From assembly GCF_000787575.1 (NCBI RefSeq), contig NW_012236523.1, positions 1,854 to 65,853 on the forward strand: a stretch of DNA of 64,000 nucleotides. The letters are read 5' to 3'. The notes beneath the pieces are model-generated. The model was not told the origin of the DNA. It saw only the letters and a list, made by a program, of their open reading frames with translations, and ran no database searches. Position numbers and translations under genes: made by a program. Source of the stretch: Acytostelium subglobosum LB1 (Eukaryota; Evosea; Eumycetozoa; Acytosteliales; Acytosteliaceae). Positions 9,539 through 20,224 of this stretch are shown here, piece by piece. Within the stretch, counting starts at the first letter, position 1. Each line of letters opens with the position of its first letter.

Positions 9539-10662
9539 ATGGTATGTTTAAAGATGATGATCAATCAATTGATGATGACTGATTGATTGATTGCATTGTA
9601 TTTATGGGTCATTGACACTAACCAACTTACTCTATCTTTGATGAATTGATACACACTCATACAGGCTCAAGGAGACTATATAGAGCTTCACCAAAAGAGA
9701 TTTGGTAGAAGATTCGATCATTATGAAAAGCTGTATGTAATCAATCACTTTGAATGAACGAGCGATCAAACGAGCGATCAAACGAATGATTGAATGAGCG
9801 ATCAAATGATGGGATAGTCCCACCCCAAACCAAACATATACTAATTGATGTTGTTGTTATGAAATAGACGTAAGAAGACCTCTCGTGAGGTACATAAGAA
9901 GTCTGCTTTGGCTCAAAAGATATATGGTATCAAGGCTAAGCTGTTGAATAAGAAGCGTTACTCTGAGAAGGCAGAGATGAAGAGAACGATCGCTATGCAT
10001 CAGGAGAGGACAAACAAGAAGAAGGCCGACGATAATGTTAAGGAGGGCGCCGTGCCATCCTATCTGTTGGACAGAGAGGGTGTGTCCAGAGCCAAGGTGC
10101 TGTCCAACATGGTCAAGCAGAAGAGAAAGGAGAAGGCGGGCAAGTGGAGCGTGCCTCTGCCCAAGGTGCGAGCGATCAGTGAGGACGAGATGTTCAAGGT
10201 GGTCAAGACAGGCAAGCGACAAAAGAAGGCGTGGAAGCGTATGGTCACCAAGGTGACCTTTGTCGGCGAGGGATTCACCCGTAAGCCGCCCAAGTACGAG
10301 CGTTTCATCAGACCCACCGGTCTGCGTTTCAAGAAGGCACACGTCACACATCCAGAGCTCAAGAGTACATTCTATCTCGACATCCTCGCTGTAAAGAAGA
10401 ATCCACAGTCGCCAACCTATACCCAACTAGGTGTCATAACAAAAGGAACGATCTTAGAGGTATGTTAATCAATTCATTGTAGCGTAATGTGATTGATCAA
10501 TCACTAACATGTTAATCATTCATTCGATCATTCATTGTATAGGTCAATGTAAGTGATTTAGGTTTAGTTACACAGTCTGGAAAGGTAGTCTGGGGCAAGT
10601 TCGCTCAGGTCACCAACAACCCAGAGAATGACGGCTGTATCAATGCTGTTCTGCTAGTCTAG
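9539..10662 (+). CDS. nsa2: Ribosome biogenesis protein NSA2
   Basis: Four exons: 9539-9541 (the ATG alone), 9665-9732, 9868-10459 and 10543-10662. Together they encode 260 residues, the same length as human NSA2. The N-terminus '[20 protein letters not shown]', the basic middle, '[12 protein letters not shown]', '[14 protein letters not shown]' and the C-terminal S8e/NSA2 core '[15 protein letters not shown]' are all conserved. NSA2 is a nucleolar assembly factor of the pre-60S particle, needed for maturation of the large-subunit rRNA. The first exon contains nothing but the start codon: the donor GTATGT follows the G of ATG directly. An AATAAA at 10681 is a likely polyadenylation signal. 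Confidence 0.96.
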
Positions 10663-10727
10663 AGTGCATGGACTTGGAACAATAAAACGAATAGTCGACA
10701 ACATAATAATGAATGGTCCAAGGCCAA

Positions 10728-10742
10728 GGCCTACTAGGCCTA
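10728..10742. other. Palindromic hairpin downstream of nsa2
   Basis: GGCCT-ACT-AGGCC stem-loop overlapping the palindrome CTAGGCCTA (10734-10742), about 45 bases after the AATAAA. A second CTAGGCCTA lies 14 bases after the acyltransferase stop codon (14619-14627). Function unknown; a 3'-end or transcript-stability role is only a guess. Confidence 0.4.
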
Positions 10743-10782
10743 GGCCAAAGGACTCGTCTAGGAACTATCCCAACACTAACCC

Positions 10783-10808
10783 CACACACACACACACACA
10801 CACACACA
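10783..10808. repeat. CA dinucleotide microsatellite
   Basis: About thirteen CA units in the convergent spacer between nsa2 and the amylase gene. Confidence 0.85.
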
Positions 10809-10899
10809 CTTGATTAACTTGAATGATTGTGATTGATTGATGGATACACTGATGGCCTAATGATAGCCCACGACGATATAATTGTATTGTCTAATAGTA

Positions 10900-12542
10900 C
10901 TAATACTTGAAGATCTGACCATACCAGGTGTTGACCACAACGAATAAACCGGTGGTCCTCATCTGCTCGGCGGAACGGTAGAAGGTCTCGCCAGAGAGTA
11001 GGTCAGTGACGGGGATTGTGTCATTGCCATTGACTGGCTCGGCATCGTCCAGCGTGATGTTGCCAGAGCCCTGAGTGCCACTAAAGTTGAGCACACACAG
11101 TCTCTTCTCATTCTGGTACGTCCATTTGTAGGCGATCAATGTCCAGGCCTCGTTGGAGCCCGTCACGTTCAAATACTCAAACTGGCCATACTTGAACACG
11201 GGGTCCGAGACGATCTTGGTGAGGTTGTTGTAGAACTGGATCGAGGTGTCCACGACGGGCTCCTCCTGCTCGCGACGCAGATGCACGTCCAGCTGATATT
11301 GGTAGCCCTCAAAGTCGCCCCACCAGAAGAACCTGAGACCTGGCAGCGTGTAGGTGACAAGTGCCGCAGCGTTGGAGCGCCACCAGCTGCCAAAGAAGTT
11401 GGCGCCGCGCGGCTCGTCGTGGTTGGAGATGAAGTGCGCCGAATGATGCGTGAAGTTGGTCGAGTGTCCGCTGATCCAGTCGCGCACCTGGTCAAGGTTG
11501 CCGCCGCCCAAGTAGTCGTGCAGCATCTTGTCGTAGGTGTAGTCGAAGCCTAGTTGTTGCAATTGCTCCTCATATGGGTGGTACACCTCGGCCAGGAAGA
11601 TCGTGTCAGGGTACGAGTCCTTGACGATCTGGATGGCTGTGCCCCAGAACTCCTGGGCTGGCTGCGTGTAGCTCCACGACGCCAACTGCGACTGCCATGT
11701 CTGGCCAAACAATGAGTTGAGCAGGAGGTAGGCCATGTCGCAGCGAATAGCATCGGCGAACGAAGCCACAGTCAACAACTCTTGGATACGTGCTTTGATG
11801 GTGGCGGGATTCCAGTAGTTGAGCTGGGCAGTGTCCTGCCATGCGCCCCAGCCGCTCGAGCCATAGGCGATGCCATTGGGCAGGTAGGTGTTGGGGTCGT
11901 ATGGTGGGTTGGTGCCCTGTGGCGCGCGGATGTAGTAGTCCACGTTGGAGGTAGTCCACTCACAGTCGACGGCCGTATGATTGGGCACAAAGTCCAACAT
12001 TAGTAGCAAGCCAATTGAGTTGAGTGTCTTGCGTAGATTGATCAAATCCTGTGCATCGCCCAATTGTGGATTGATCGTGTAGTTGGTGGGAGCGTATGGT
12101 GAGCCAATAATGTCGTCCGTCGTATAACCTGGCAACACTTGTCCATAATGTTGCAACAACTGTTGATTGGTGCGATCATAGTTGAGTCCATATGCGCCCA
12201 AAGACCAAACTCCCATCATCCAGACCATGTCAAAGCCCATATCCTTAATCTTTTGGAACTCCTCAATTGGTATATCTTTAGGTTTGTTAATAATAATGTA
12301 TGATTGATTGATTGGACATTCAATGACGACATACCACTGAGTTTGCTAATGTTCCTGTTGTATTGTTGGGAGAGGTTGTAGAGCCATGGTCGAGTGGAGA
12401 GCTCGTACATCATCATGCCACCGGTGGGCACACCTTGTGCCATTGTTTTGGTAACAGACATAAGTAAAGTAATAGTTATAACAAGCAATATAATTGCAAA
12501 GAATGAATGAGACCTCTTGTTGTTATTGTTTGTGATGTTCAT
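10900..12542 (-). CDS. amyA: Secreted alpha-amylase (GH13)
   Basis: Two exons (12542-12335, 12275-10900) encode 527 residues. The start at 12542 opens a signal peptide: a basic Asn-rich n-region, then a long hydrophobic stretch ending near 'TKTMAQG'. The GH13 blocks are visible in order: region I 'DFVPNHT', region II 'IRCDMA' (nucleophile Asp), region III 'FLAEVY' (acid/base Glu) and region IV 'FISNHDE' (transition-state Asp), so all three catalytic carboxylates are present. The enzyme should hydrolyse alpha-1,4-glucan bonds in starch or glycogen outside the cell or in phagosomes. Several N-glycosylation sites support secretion. The coding region is GC-rich and so casts long antisense ORFs that are not genes. 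The intron joins at phase 1 (GTATGT...AAAG). Confidence 0.9.
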
Positions 12543-13241
12543 CTTGTATCGAATGTGTGTGTTGTAATTGTTGAGTTCCGTCGACAAATGTGGTGTGGAA
12601 GGTCTAGAATGGAGTCACCAAACACACACAAGGCTTCGCTTGAAGTGTGCAAGGTTATGTGTTTAAAATGATCAATTGATCAAACGAGTAAGTAGTGTTG
12701 TTATTGGGGTATGGTATGTTTATATTGATTATTTGTATATGTGTGATTGATTGATTGATAGATTGATTGAATTGAATTGACTTTTGTCATGATTGCTCGT
12801 CAATCTTCAGAAGAAAACATCAATCAAAAATATCTCAAGATTCATCTTATCATCATTGCTCAATCAAAGATATGTCGGAGACGTGCATATTAGCTTGTTA
12901 GTTAGTTGACTAACTTAATACCTCAACCAATCAAAAGGGATATGATTATTTCTGATGAGTAGACCGAAGAGAGAGAGAGACAGATATTTATAAATAATTA
13001 AGGAAATTTGGAAATTCCGTCTTTGGGATTCCAAAAGACCCCGAGTCTTCACGTCCAATCTTGACCAGACCACCCCATCACCAAGGTAGCAAGTTTGGAA
13101 TCTAAGTGAACAACTAACTCCATTCATTGTGAGTACCAGCAGTGTTTGTTCATTCTATCATTCATTAATTAATAATCTGATCATTGCATATATATACATA
13201 TACATATACATTATATACATATAAACATAAACTTCAACAAG
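12543..13241. promoter_or_regulatory. Intergenic region between divergent amylase and acyltransferase genes
   Basis: About 700 bases. It is AT-rich, with TTGA tetramers (about 12750-12775), a GAGA run (about 12970-12980) and TATA-like alternating sequence just before the plus-strand gene (13190-13225). A short minus-strand ORF (12915-13127) has no recognisable features. I see no RNA gene or repeat family. Confidence 0.4.
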
Positions 13242-14605
13242 ATGGTCGACAAGACTACATTAAAGAAAATCTTTATATTGCCAATAGCATTACAGACAGC
13301 TGTGTTTATCAGCTACTGTCTATTCCCAATCAACTTCATCTTACGTCCATTCTCAAAGAGATACACAATCTATCTCAATGGTCTTGTTGCCTCAATATGG
13401 TATGTTTGTTCATTCATCGAGACATTCGAAACTTTGATACTGATATTTAGGTCGACGTGATCGATCAATCACCAGGTTCAAGTTCGTCGTGTTTGCATTC
13501 ACAGTGCTACATGGAATCAAGATCACAATATATGGTGATGATGTGCCTGAGGATGAGAATGCAGTGATCATCATGAACCATCCATCAGAGATTGATTGGG
13601 CCTATACATGGATACTTGGTGCAATGAAGAACTCATTGGGCAACATCAAGATCATCATGAAGGATGTAAGTGTCCACATGTCCGCAAGTCCACATGGTCA
13701 CACTCACTCACTTTGACATATGTATACAGGAGATCAAGTATGTACCAGGTGTTGGATGGGGATGTGATTGCCTTGGATGGATCTACATCACAAGGGATTG
13801 GGCATATGATGAGAAGCATCTCCAGCATCATCTCACCAAGGACAAGGACATTGGTCACAGGACATGGTTGACCATTTTCCCAGAGGGTACTGATATGGAT
13901 GAGGAGAAGTTGGCCAAGAGTCATGCTGTATGTTACCAATCAATCAATCAATCAATCGGTCAGTCACTCACTCATACCATCCATCATCAAACTTTAGTTT
14001 GCAGAGAAGAATGGATTCCCAAAGTTCAACAATGTATTGTTGCCCAGGGTAAAGGGAGTGCATACGAGCATTAGTAGCATGCGACCAGAGTTGCAAGCAG
14101 TGTACGACTTGACGATTGGTTACGAGACCAAGCCATCGATTGTATCAAACCTGATTGGAACCAATCCACGCAAGGTTGACATCAACATTAGACGCATACC
14201 AATTAGCAATGTGCCCAAAGAGGAGAACGAGACACAAGACTGGCTGTTCAAGATCTTTGCTGAGAAGGAGCAGTTGTTGGAGCACCTCAAGAAGCACAAG
14301 ACATACCCTACCAAGGGACGTCTCTACGAACCAGGTATGACATATCCAAACATTCAATCATATGACCATTCACTCACTCATTCATTCAAACCACAACGAC
14401 AACAACAGACACCAGCGTCTATGTATATGGAATACTCTTCTTGGCTTTGATTCCATGGTCGATCTACACATTCTTCACATCGTACTATGCCAGATGGTTT
14501 ACTGCCATTGCTACGACAGTCTTTATTATCAACTCTGCTTCACATCAAGTTAGACTTCTTCGTGGATCAGATGTTCCTAGACCACGCAAGGTGCATAAAG
14601 CCTAG
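13242..14605 (+). CDS. 1-acylglycerol-phosphate acyltransferase family (LPLAT/AGPAT, LCLAT1-like)
   Basis: Five exons (13242-13399, 13476-13665, 13730-13927, 13998-14334, 14409-14605) encode 359 residues. An N-terminal hydrophobic helix precedes the acyltransferase motifs: block I 'NHPSEIDW' (NHxxxxD), block II-like 'VPGVGWGCDCLGWIYITRDW' and block III 'FPEGTD'. The last exon encodes one or two C-terminal membrane helices. This layout matches the AGPAT3/4/5 and LCLAT1 branch of ER enzymes, which acylate lysophosphatidate, lysophosphatidylinositol or lysocardiolipin; the substrate cannot be told from sequence alone. All splice joins keep phase. Start at 13242 follows an AT-rich leader. The first ATG in the alternative frame at 13184 is not used by the conserved domain. 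Confidence 0.88.
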
Positions 14606-14958
14606 TTAGCCAACCTAGCTAGGCCTACACAATGCATTGGCCAATGTATACACAATCAAGGTCCACTAGACCTTACCTTCCATAATATACTCTTTTAAAT
14701 TAAATGAACATCAATCAATGAACATCAATCAGTGTCCATGTTGCCGACCGACGACCACATGTTTCCAATCAGGAGACAAGAGAGATGGAAGATGGATGAA
14801 TGAAGTATTGCTGACAACAAGTTGTATTATTTACTATTACTATTATTTATATATCGGACGCATCGCTTCGCGACGAGTGGAGTAGTTGTTATGTGTGTGT
14901 AAAGGTTGGATAGATGTGATGGATGATGGATGATGTATGTAAGAAATATAAGAATTGC
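14606..14958. other. Convergent 3' spacer
   Basis: 353 bases between the acyltransferase and atp5b stops. Contains the palindrome CTAGGCCTA at 14619-14627 and a GC-rich patch with CGCTTCGCG near 14862. Nothing else recognisable. Confidence 0.4.
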
Positions 14959-17105
<2,147 letters not shown>

Positions 17106-17924
17106 TGTGTATTCTATATTTGAATGAGTATGATGAGAGTATTATTAGCATTCATGATCACTTGTTATTTGTGTTGTTGATATTATTGTTGTTGTGTTGT
17201 AGTTGTGGATGATGATGTTGATCGTTAATGTCGATTGATCATTCAGTCCCGACTGACTCCCTTTGCTACATTATAATGTCATCGCGTCGGACTATCTGAT
17301 CTGACTGTCTGACTGACCGACTGACCGAATGTTTGAACATCGTCAACGATTCAATCATTCTTCATAAAGTATTATATTCGCAAATGCTGTTGTTTAATCT
17401 GTTGTTGTTCATTCATTTGATAATAATAATAGTAATAATATTAAATAATGACACTTACATATATATATGTATAAAGAGATTCTAAAACAACAAACAAGTG
17501 GACTAATCTGCTGTGTTATGTATGTGTGTGGAATACGTGAAGAATGAATGCGCGATGAAGAGAGAGACTGAGACTGGAGTCTGCGACTCAGACTGGGTTG
17601 GGTGTGTGTGAGGCATCATGTCGCGCCAGGGAGACACTCTCTTTTTTTTAAAAGTTACTTTGGTGCTCACTCCCCATCATACATAATTTTGATTTTTTAT
17701 TAATTTCTTTCATCAACTCATACCCAACATCACCTGATGACCGATCAATAATTTAAATTAAATAAAAGAAAATCAAAAAAAGGTTGTGTTTGGGTGATTT
17801 GATACATCGATGAACTTCCTTCCATTCGTTTCTTTGTATCTTCTTCGTCCGTACCCAACCCTTTCGACACTCTTCATACCTCATATTCATTCAAGTCCAA
17901 TTCAATCAATCAATCGATCAAAGG
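17106..17924. promoter_or_regulatory. Divergent intergenic region of atp5b and the REV7-like gene
   Basis: About 820 bases, AT-rich near 17380-17480 and 17690-17780. A repeated GACTGACT/GACTGACC stretch lies at about 17295-17330, and a run of eight T (about 17641) follows a GC-rich patch. It must contain both promoters. No RNA gene or known element was recognised. Confidence 0.4.
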
Positions 17925-19017
17925 ATGAACTCAAAGAAGGATGATACGATGCAGGACTACAATGATATGCTGTTGGAGTTCTTGGAGGTATCATTCCATT
18001 CGATACTCTACATTAGACATGTATATGATAGTTGTAGGTTGTTTCTAAAATAATGAATGAATGAATGAATGAATGGGATTATAACAATAATGTTGACTCG
18101 CTCACTCAATGACACTGAATGAAGGTCTGTTTGAAAGAACACTAAAGTATGGTATTGCAGTGCCAATGAGTCGATCGGATCAGTTGAGAAGCTATATTGG
18201 TCAGTCGTTGGAGAGTCTTAGACCACATTTGAGCAAGAAGGTCAATCCAGTGGAGAAGATATCATTGACAATCCTGAATGAATATGATCATCCCATCGAG
18301 AGATTCTCATTCACCTTCAACAATGAGGTCGTCACGCCAGATCCACCACCTCCACCTCCTCCACAAGTTGTCGATCAACCTCAACAACATCAACAGCAAC
18401 CTCAACAACAACAGAACTATATGATACTTGATGGCAGTCAAGATGGTTTGATGAATGATCCAAAGGAGTATTACTTCAATATGTTGTCAAAGGTTGATGG
18501 CGTAGGTCAACCTCAACCTCAACCTCAACAACCGGTCCAACAACAACAACAACAACAGGTCAAGAGGCCGACCACACAGCAGTTGGAGGATTCGTTCAGA
18601 GCATACTTGTTGAGGGTACTGGCTGCAGACTCATTCCTACAGAGTTCACATCTGAGCAGTGCAACAGAGCGCAAGTTTGTAATCCATGTTCATGCTGTGA
18701 GCATCGAGTCCACAAACAATGTATTGGACATTGACCCATTGAATCCACCTGGTCGTGTCGGTGCTCCAGGAGCATTAGGCGTCGGAGGTGGCGGTGTCAG
18801 AGTCGGCGGTCGACTGAAGGAGTTCAAGCCAGTATGGGTCAGTGCGTCCAAGGATGAATATGACATGGGTCCTCCATCCTCCTCCAACAACAATGTAGTT
18901 GTATCTCTAAAGACTATACAAGGTGTAGATACAGCCAATAGGACACTAACTGCTTCAGTCGAGCAACAACAACAATACCAAGCAGCTCTTCCTACCAAGG
19001 GCTCATCACCAATTTGA
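17925..19017 (+). CDS. rev7: REV7/MAD2L2-like HORMA-domain protein
   Basis: Two exons (17925-18033, 18125-19017) give 333 residues. HORMA signatures match human MAD2L2 in order: 'LLEFLEVSFHSILYIRHVY', 'LFERTLKYGIAVPMS', 'HPIERFSFTF', 'SFRAYLLRVLAADSFL', 'FVIHVHA' and the safety-belt segment ending 'VVSLKTIQG'. Splicing at GTAGGT...GAAG restores the exact spacing of the 'Y-I-R-H-V-Y...LFER' block. REV7 is the accessory subunit of translesion polymerase zeta and also acts in shieldin and in cell-cycle control. Two low-complexity insertions interrupt the domain, a Pro/Gln stretch (about residues 105-190) and a Gly-rich loop (about 255-275), which makes it some 120 residues longer than the human protein. 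Confidence 0.88.
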
Positions 19018-19128
19018 AATGGACTCGTCAATTAGTGCGCGCCACACTCTCGTTTCGGTGATGGTCATGTCACCCCCTCCATGATCGTGCCCACTGGCCA
19101 GGCGGGTCACATTATTTTTGGACCGACG

Positions 19129-19191
19129 CTTCATGAAGGAGTTAGAAGGACCTTCATGAAGGATATGGACATGTTTCATGTCTTCATGAAG
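19129..19191. promoter_or_regulatory. Triple CTTCATGAAG palindrome, possible heat-shock elements
   Basis: Three identical 10-base palindromes at 19129-19138, 19152-19161 and 19182-19191, each containing TTCnnGAA, the inverted core recognised by heat-shock factors. They lie 165-227 bases upstream of the FMN reductase start codon and after the rev7 stop. An extra GAAGGA sits between the first two. Functional assignment is inference from the motif and its position. Confidence 0.5.
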
Positions 19192-19355
19192 CATTTCATT
19201 GACATGCCATCGATGACGATCCATCCATCACACATTCATGTCTTGATATAAATAATGGATGGATCGGGGATCACGAAGACAAAGCATTCACGAAGACGAA
19301 CATCATCATCATTCTACAACATCAACAACATCTACAACAACAATATCAATCAATC

Positions 19356-20066
19356 ATGGACTCTATCCAAGCAATCCAAGCAGAGAAGAAGAAGGTCGCC
19401 ATTATCATGGGCAGTTCCAGGTCGAACCGACTCTGTGTATCCATCACCAAATGGTTCGTTGAGGCATCCAAGTTGAAGGATCACTACGCCGATCTCGAGA
19501 TAATCGACTTGGTCGAATGGTCACTACCATTATATGATGAAGGTAAGCATCCATCAATCATCCACTCGCTCCAATCACTCACTAACATGTTTGAATGTTT
19601 GAATGATTGATTGATCAAAACCCAAGCCGTGTCACCTATGGCATTGAATGGCAATTATACAACAGAGATTGGAAGGAAGTGGCAGGCAAAGATTGGATCG
19701 ATCGATGCATTTGTGATGATATCACCAGAGTATAATCAAGGCTACACATCAATATTTAAGAATGCCATTGATTACTTGATCCATGAATGGCAGGGCAAGC
19801 CATTGATTGTAGTGAGCTATGGATATGGTGGTGGACTTGGCGTCAACAAACAGATCTCGGACATCCTGTCAGGTGTCAGTCCAATCCAGATGCGACTGAC
19901 CGAAACACGTCCCAAGCTACATATCTCTCGGCCAATGTTTGATGAGAGTGGACAGATCAAAGACTTTAGTCCATTCGACAAGCACCTCGAGGACATCCGA
20001 GCGTCCGTCACAGAGTTCATCATACTCAACAACACTCCATTCAAGTTTGTGCCCAAGTGGTACTAA
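19356..20066 (+). CDS. NADPH-dependent FMN reductase (flavodoxin-like quinone/azo reductase)
   Basis: Two exons (19356-19542, 19627-20066) encode 208 residues, typical of the NADPH_dep_FMN_red family. The N-terminal strand leads into 'IIMGSSRSNR', the FMN-phosphate loop. 'SPEYNQGYTSIFKNAIDYL' is the family hallmark around the isoalloxazine site and dimer interface, followed by 'KPLIVVSYGYGGG'. The enzyme should reduce FMN, quinones or similar acceptors with NAD(P)H in the cytosol. The intron (GTAAGC...CAAG) joins at phase 1 to give 'LPLYDEAVSPMALNG'. The upstream cluster of heat-shock-like palindromes suggests stress induction, which would fit a detoxifying reductase. Confidence 0.88.
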
Positions 20067-20136
20067 CTCGCCAGCCATCAATGCCGCTGGGCCTTGAAGC
20101 CCCACTCATGTTCTGCGAATCGACAACAACGCCCAC

Positions 20137-20150
20137 ACCTCGCGCGAGGT
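20137..20150. other. 14-base perfect palindrome
   Basis: ACCTCGCGCGAGGT is its own reverse complement. It lies 71 bases after the FMN reductase stop and 75 before the next start codon. It could be a dimer-binding operator for the ankyrin gene or a 3' hairpin; nothing in the sequence decides. Confidence 0.5.
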
Positions 20151-20224
20151 AACTGCTCAGCGTGAGACACTTCACTCACTCATTCACTCATTCATTCATT
20201 CTCTTTTGAACATTTAATTAAACA

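Noticed and set aside
9857-10426. 189-codon minus-strand ORF antisense to nsa2
   Set aside because: Leu/His-rich shadow of the conserved NSA2 exon; no start context or domain.
12915-13127. 70-codon minus-strand ORF in the amylase/acyltransferase spacer
   Set aside because: No recognisable domain, AT-rich and isolated; could be chance.
19006-19224. 72-codon minus-strand ORF over the CTTCATGAAG cluster
   Set aside because: It arises from the palindromes themselves and has no homology signal.
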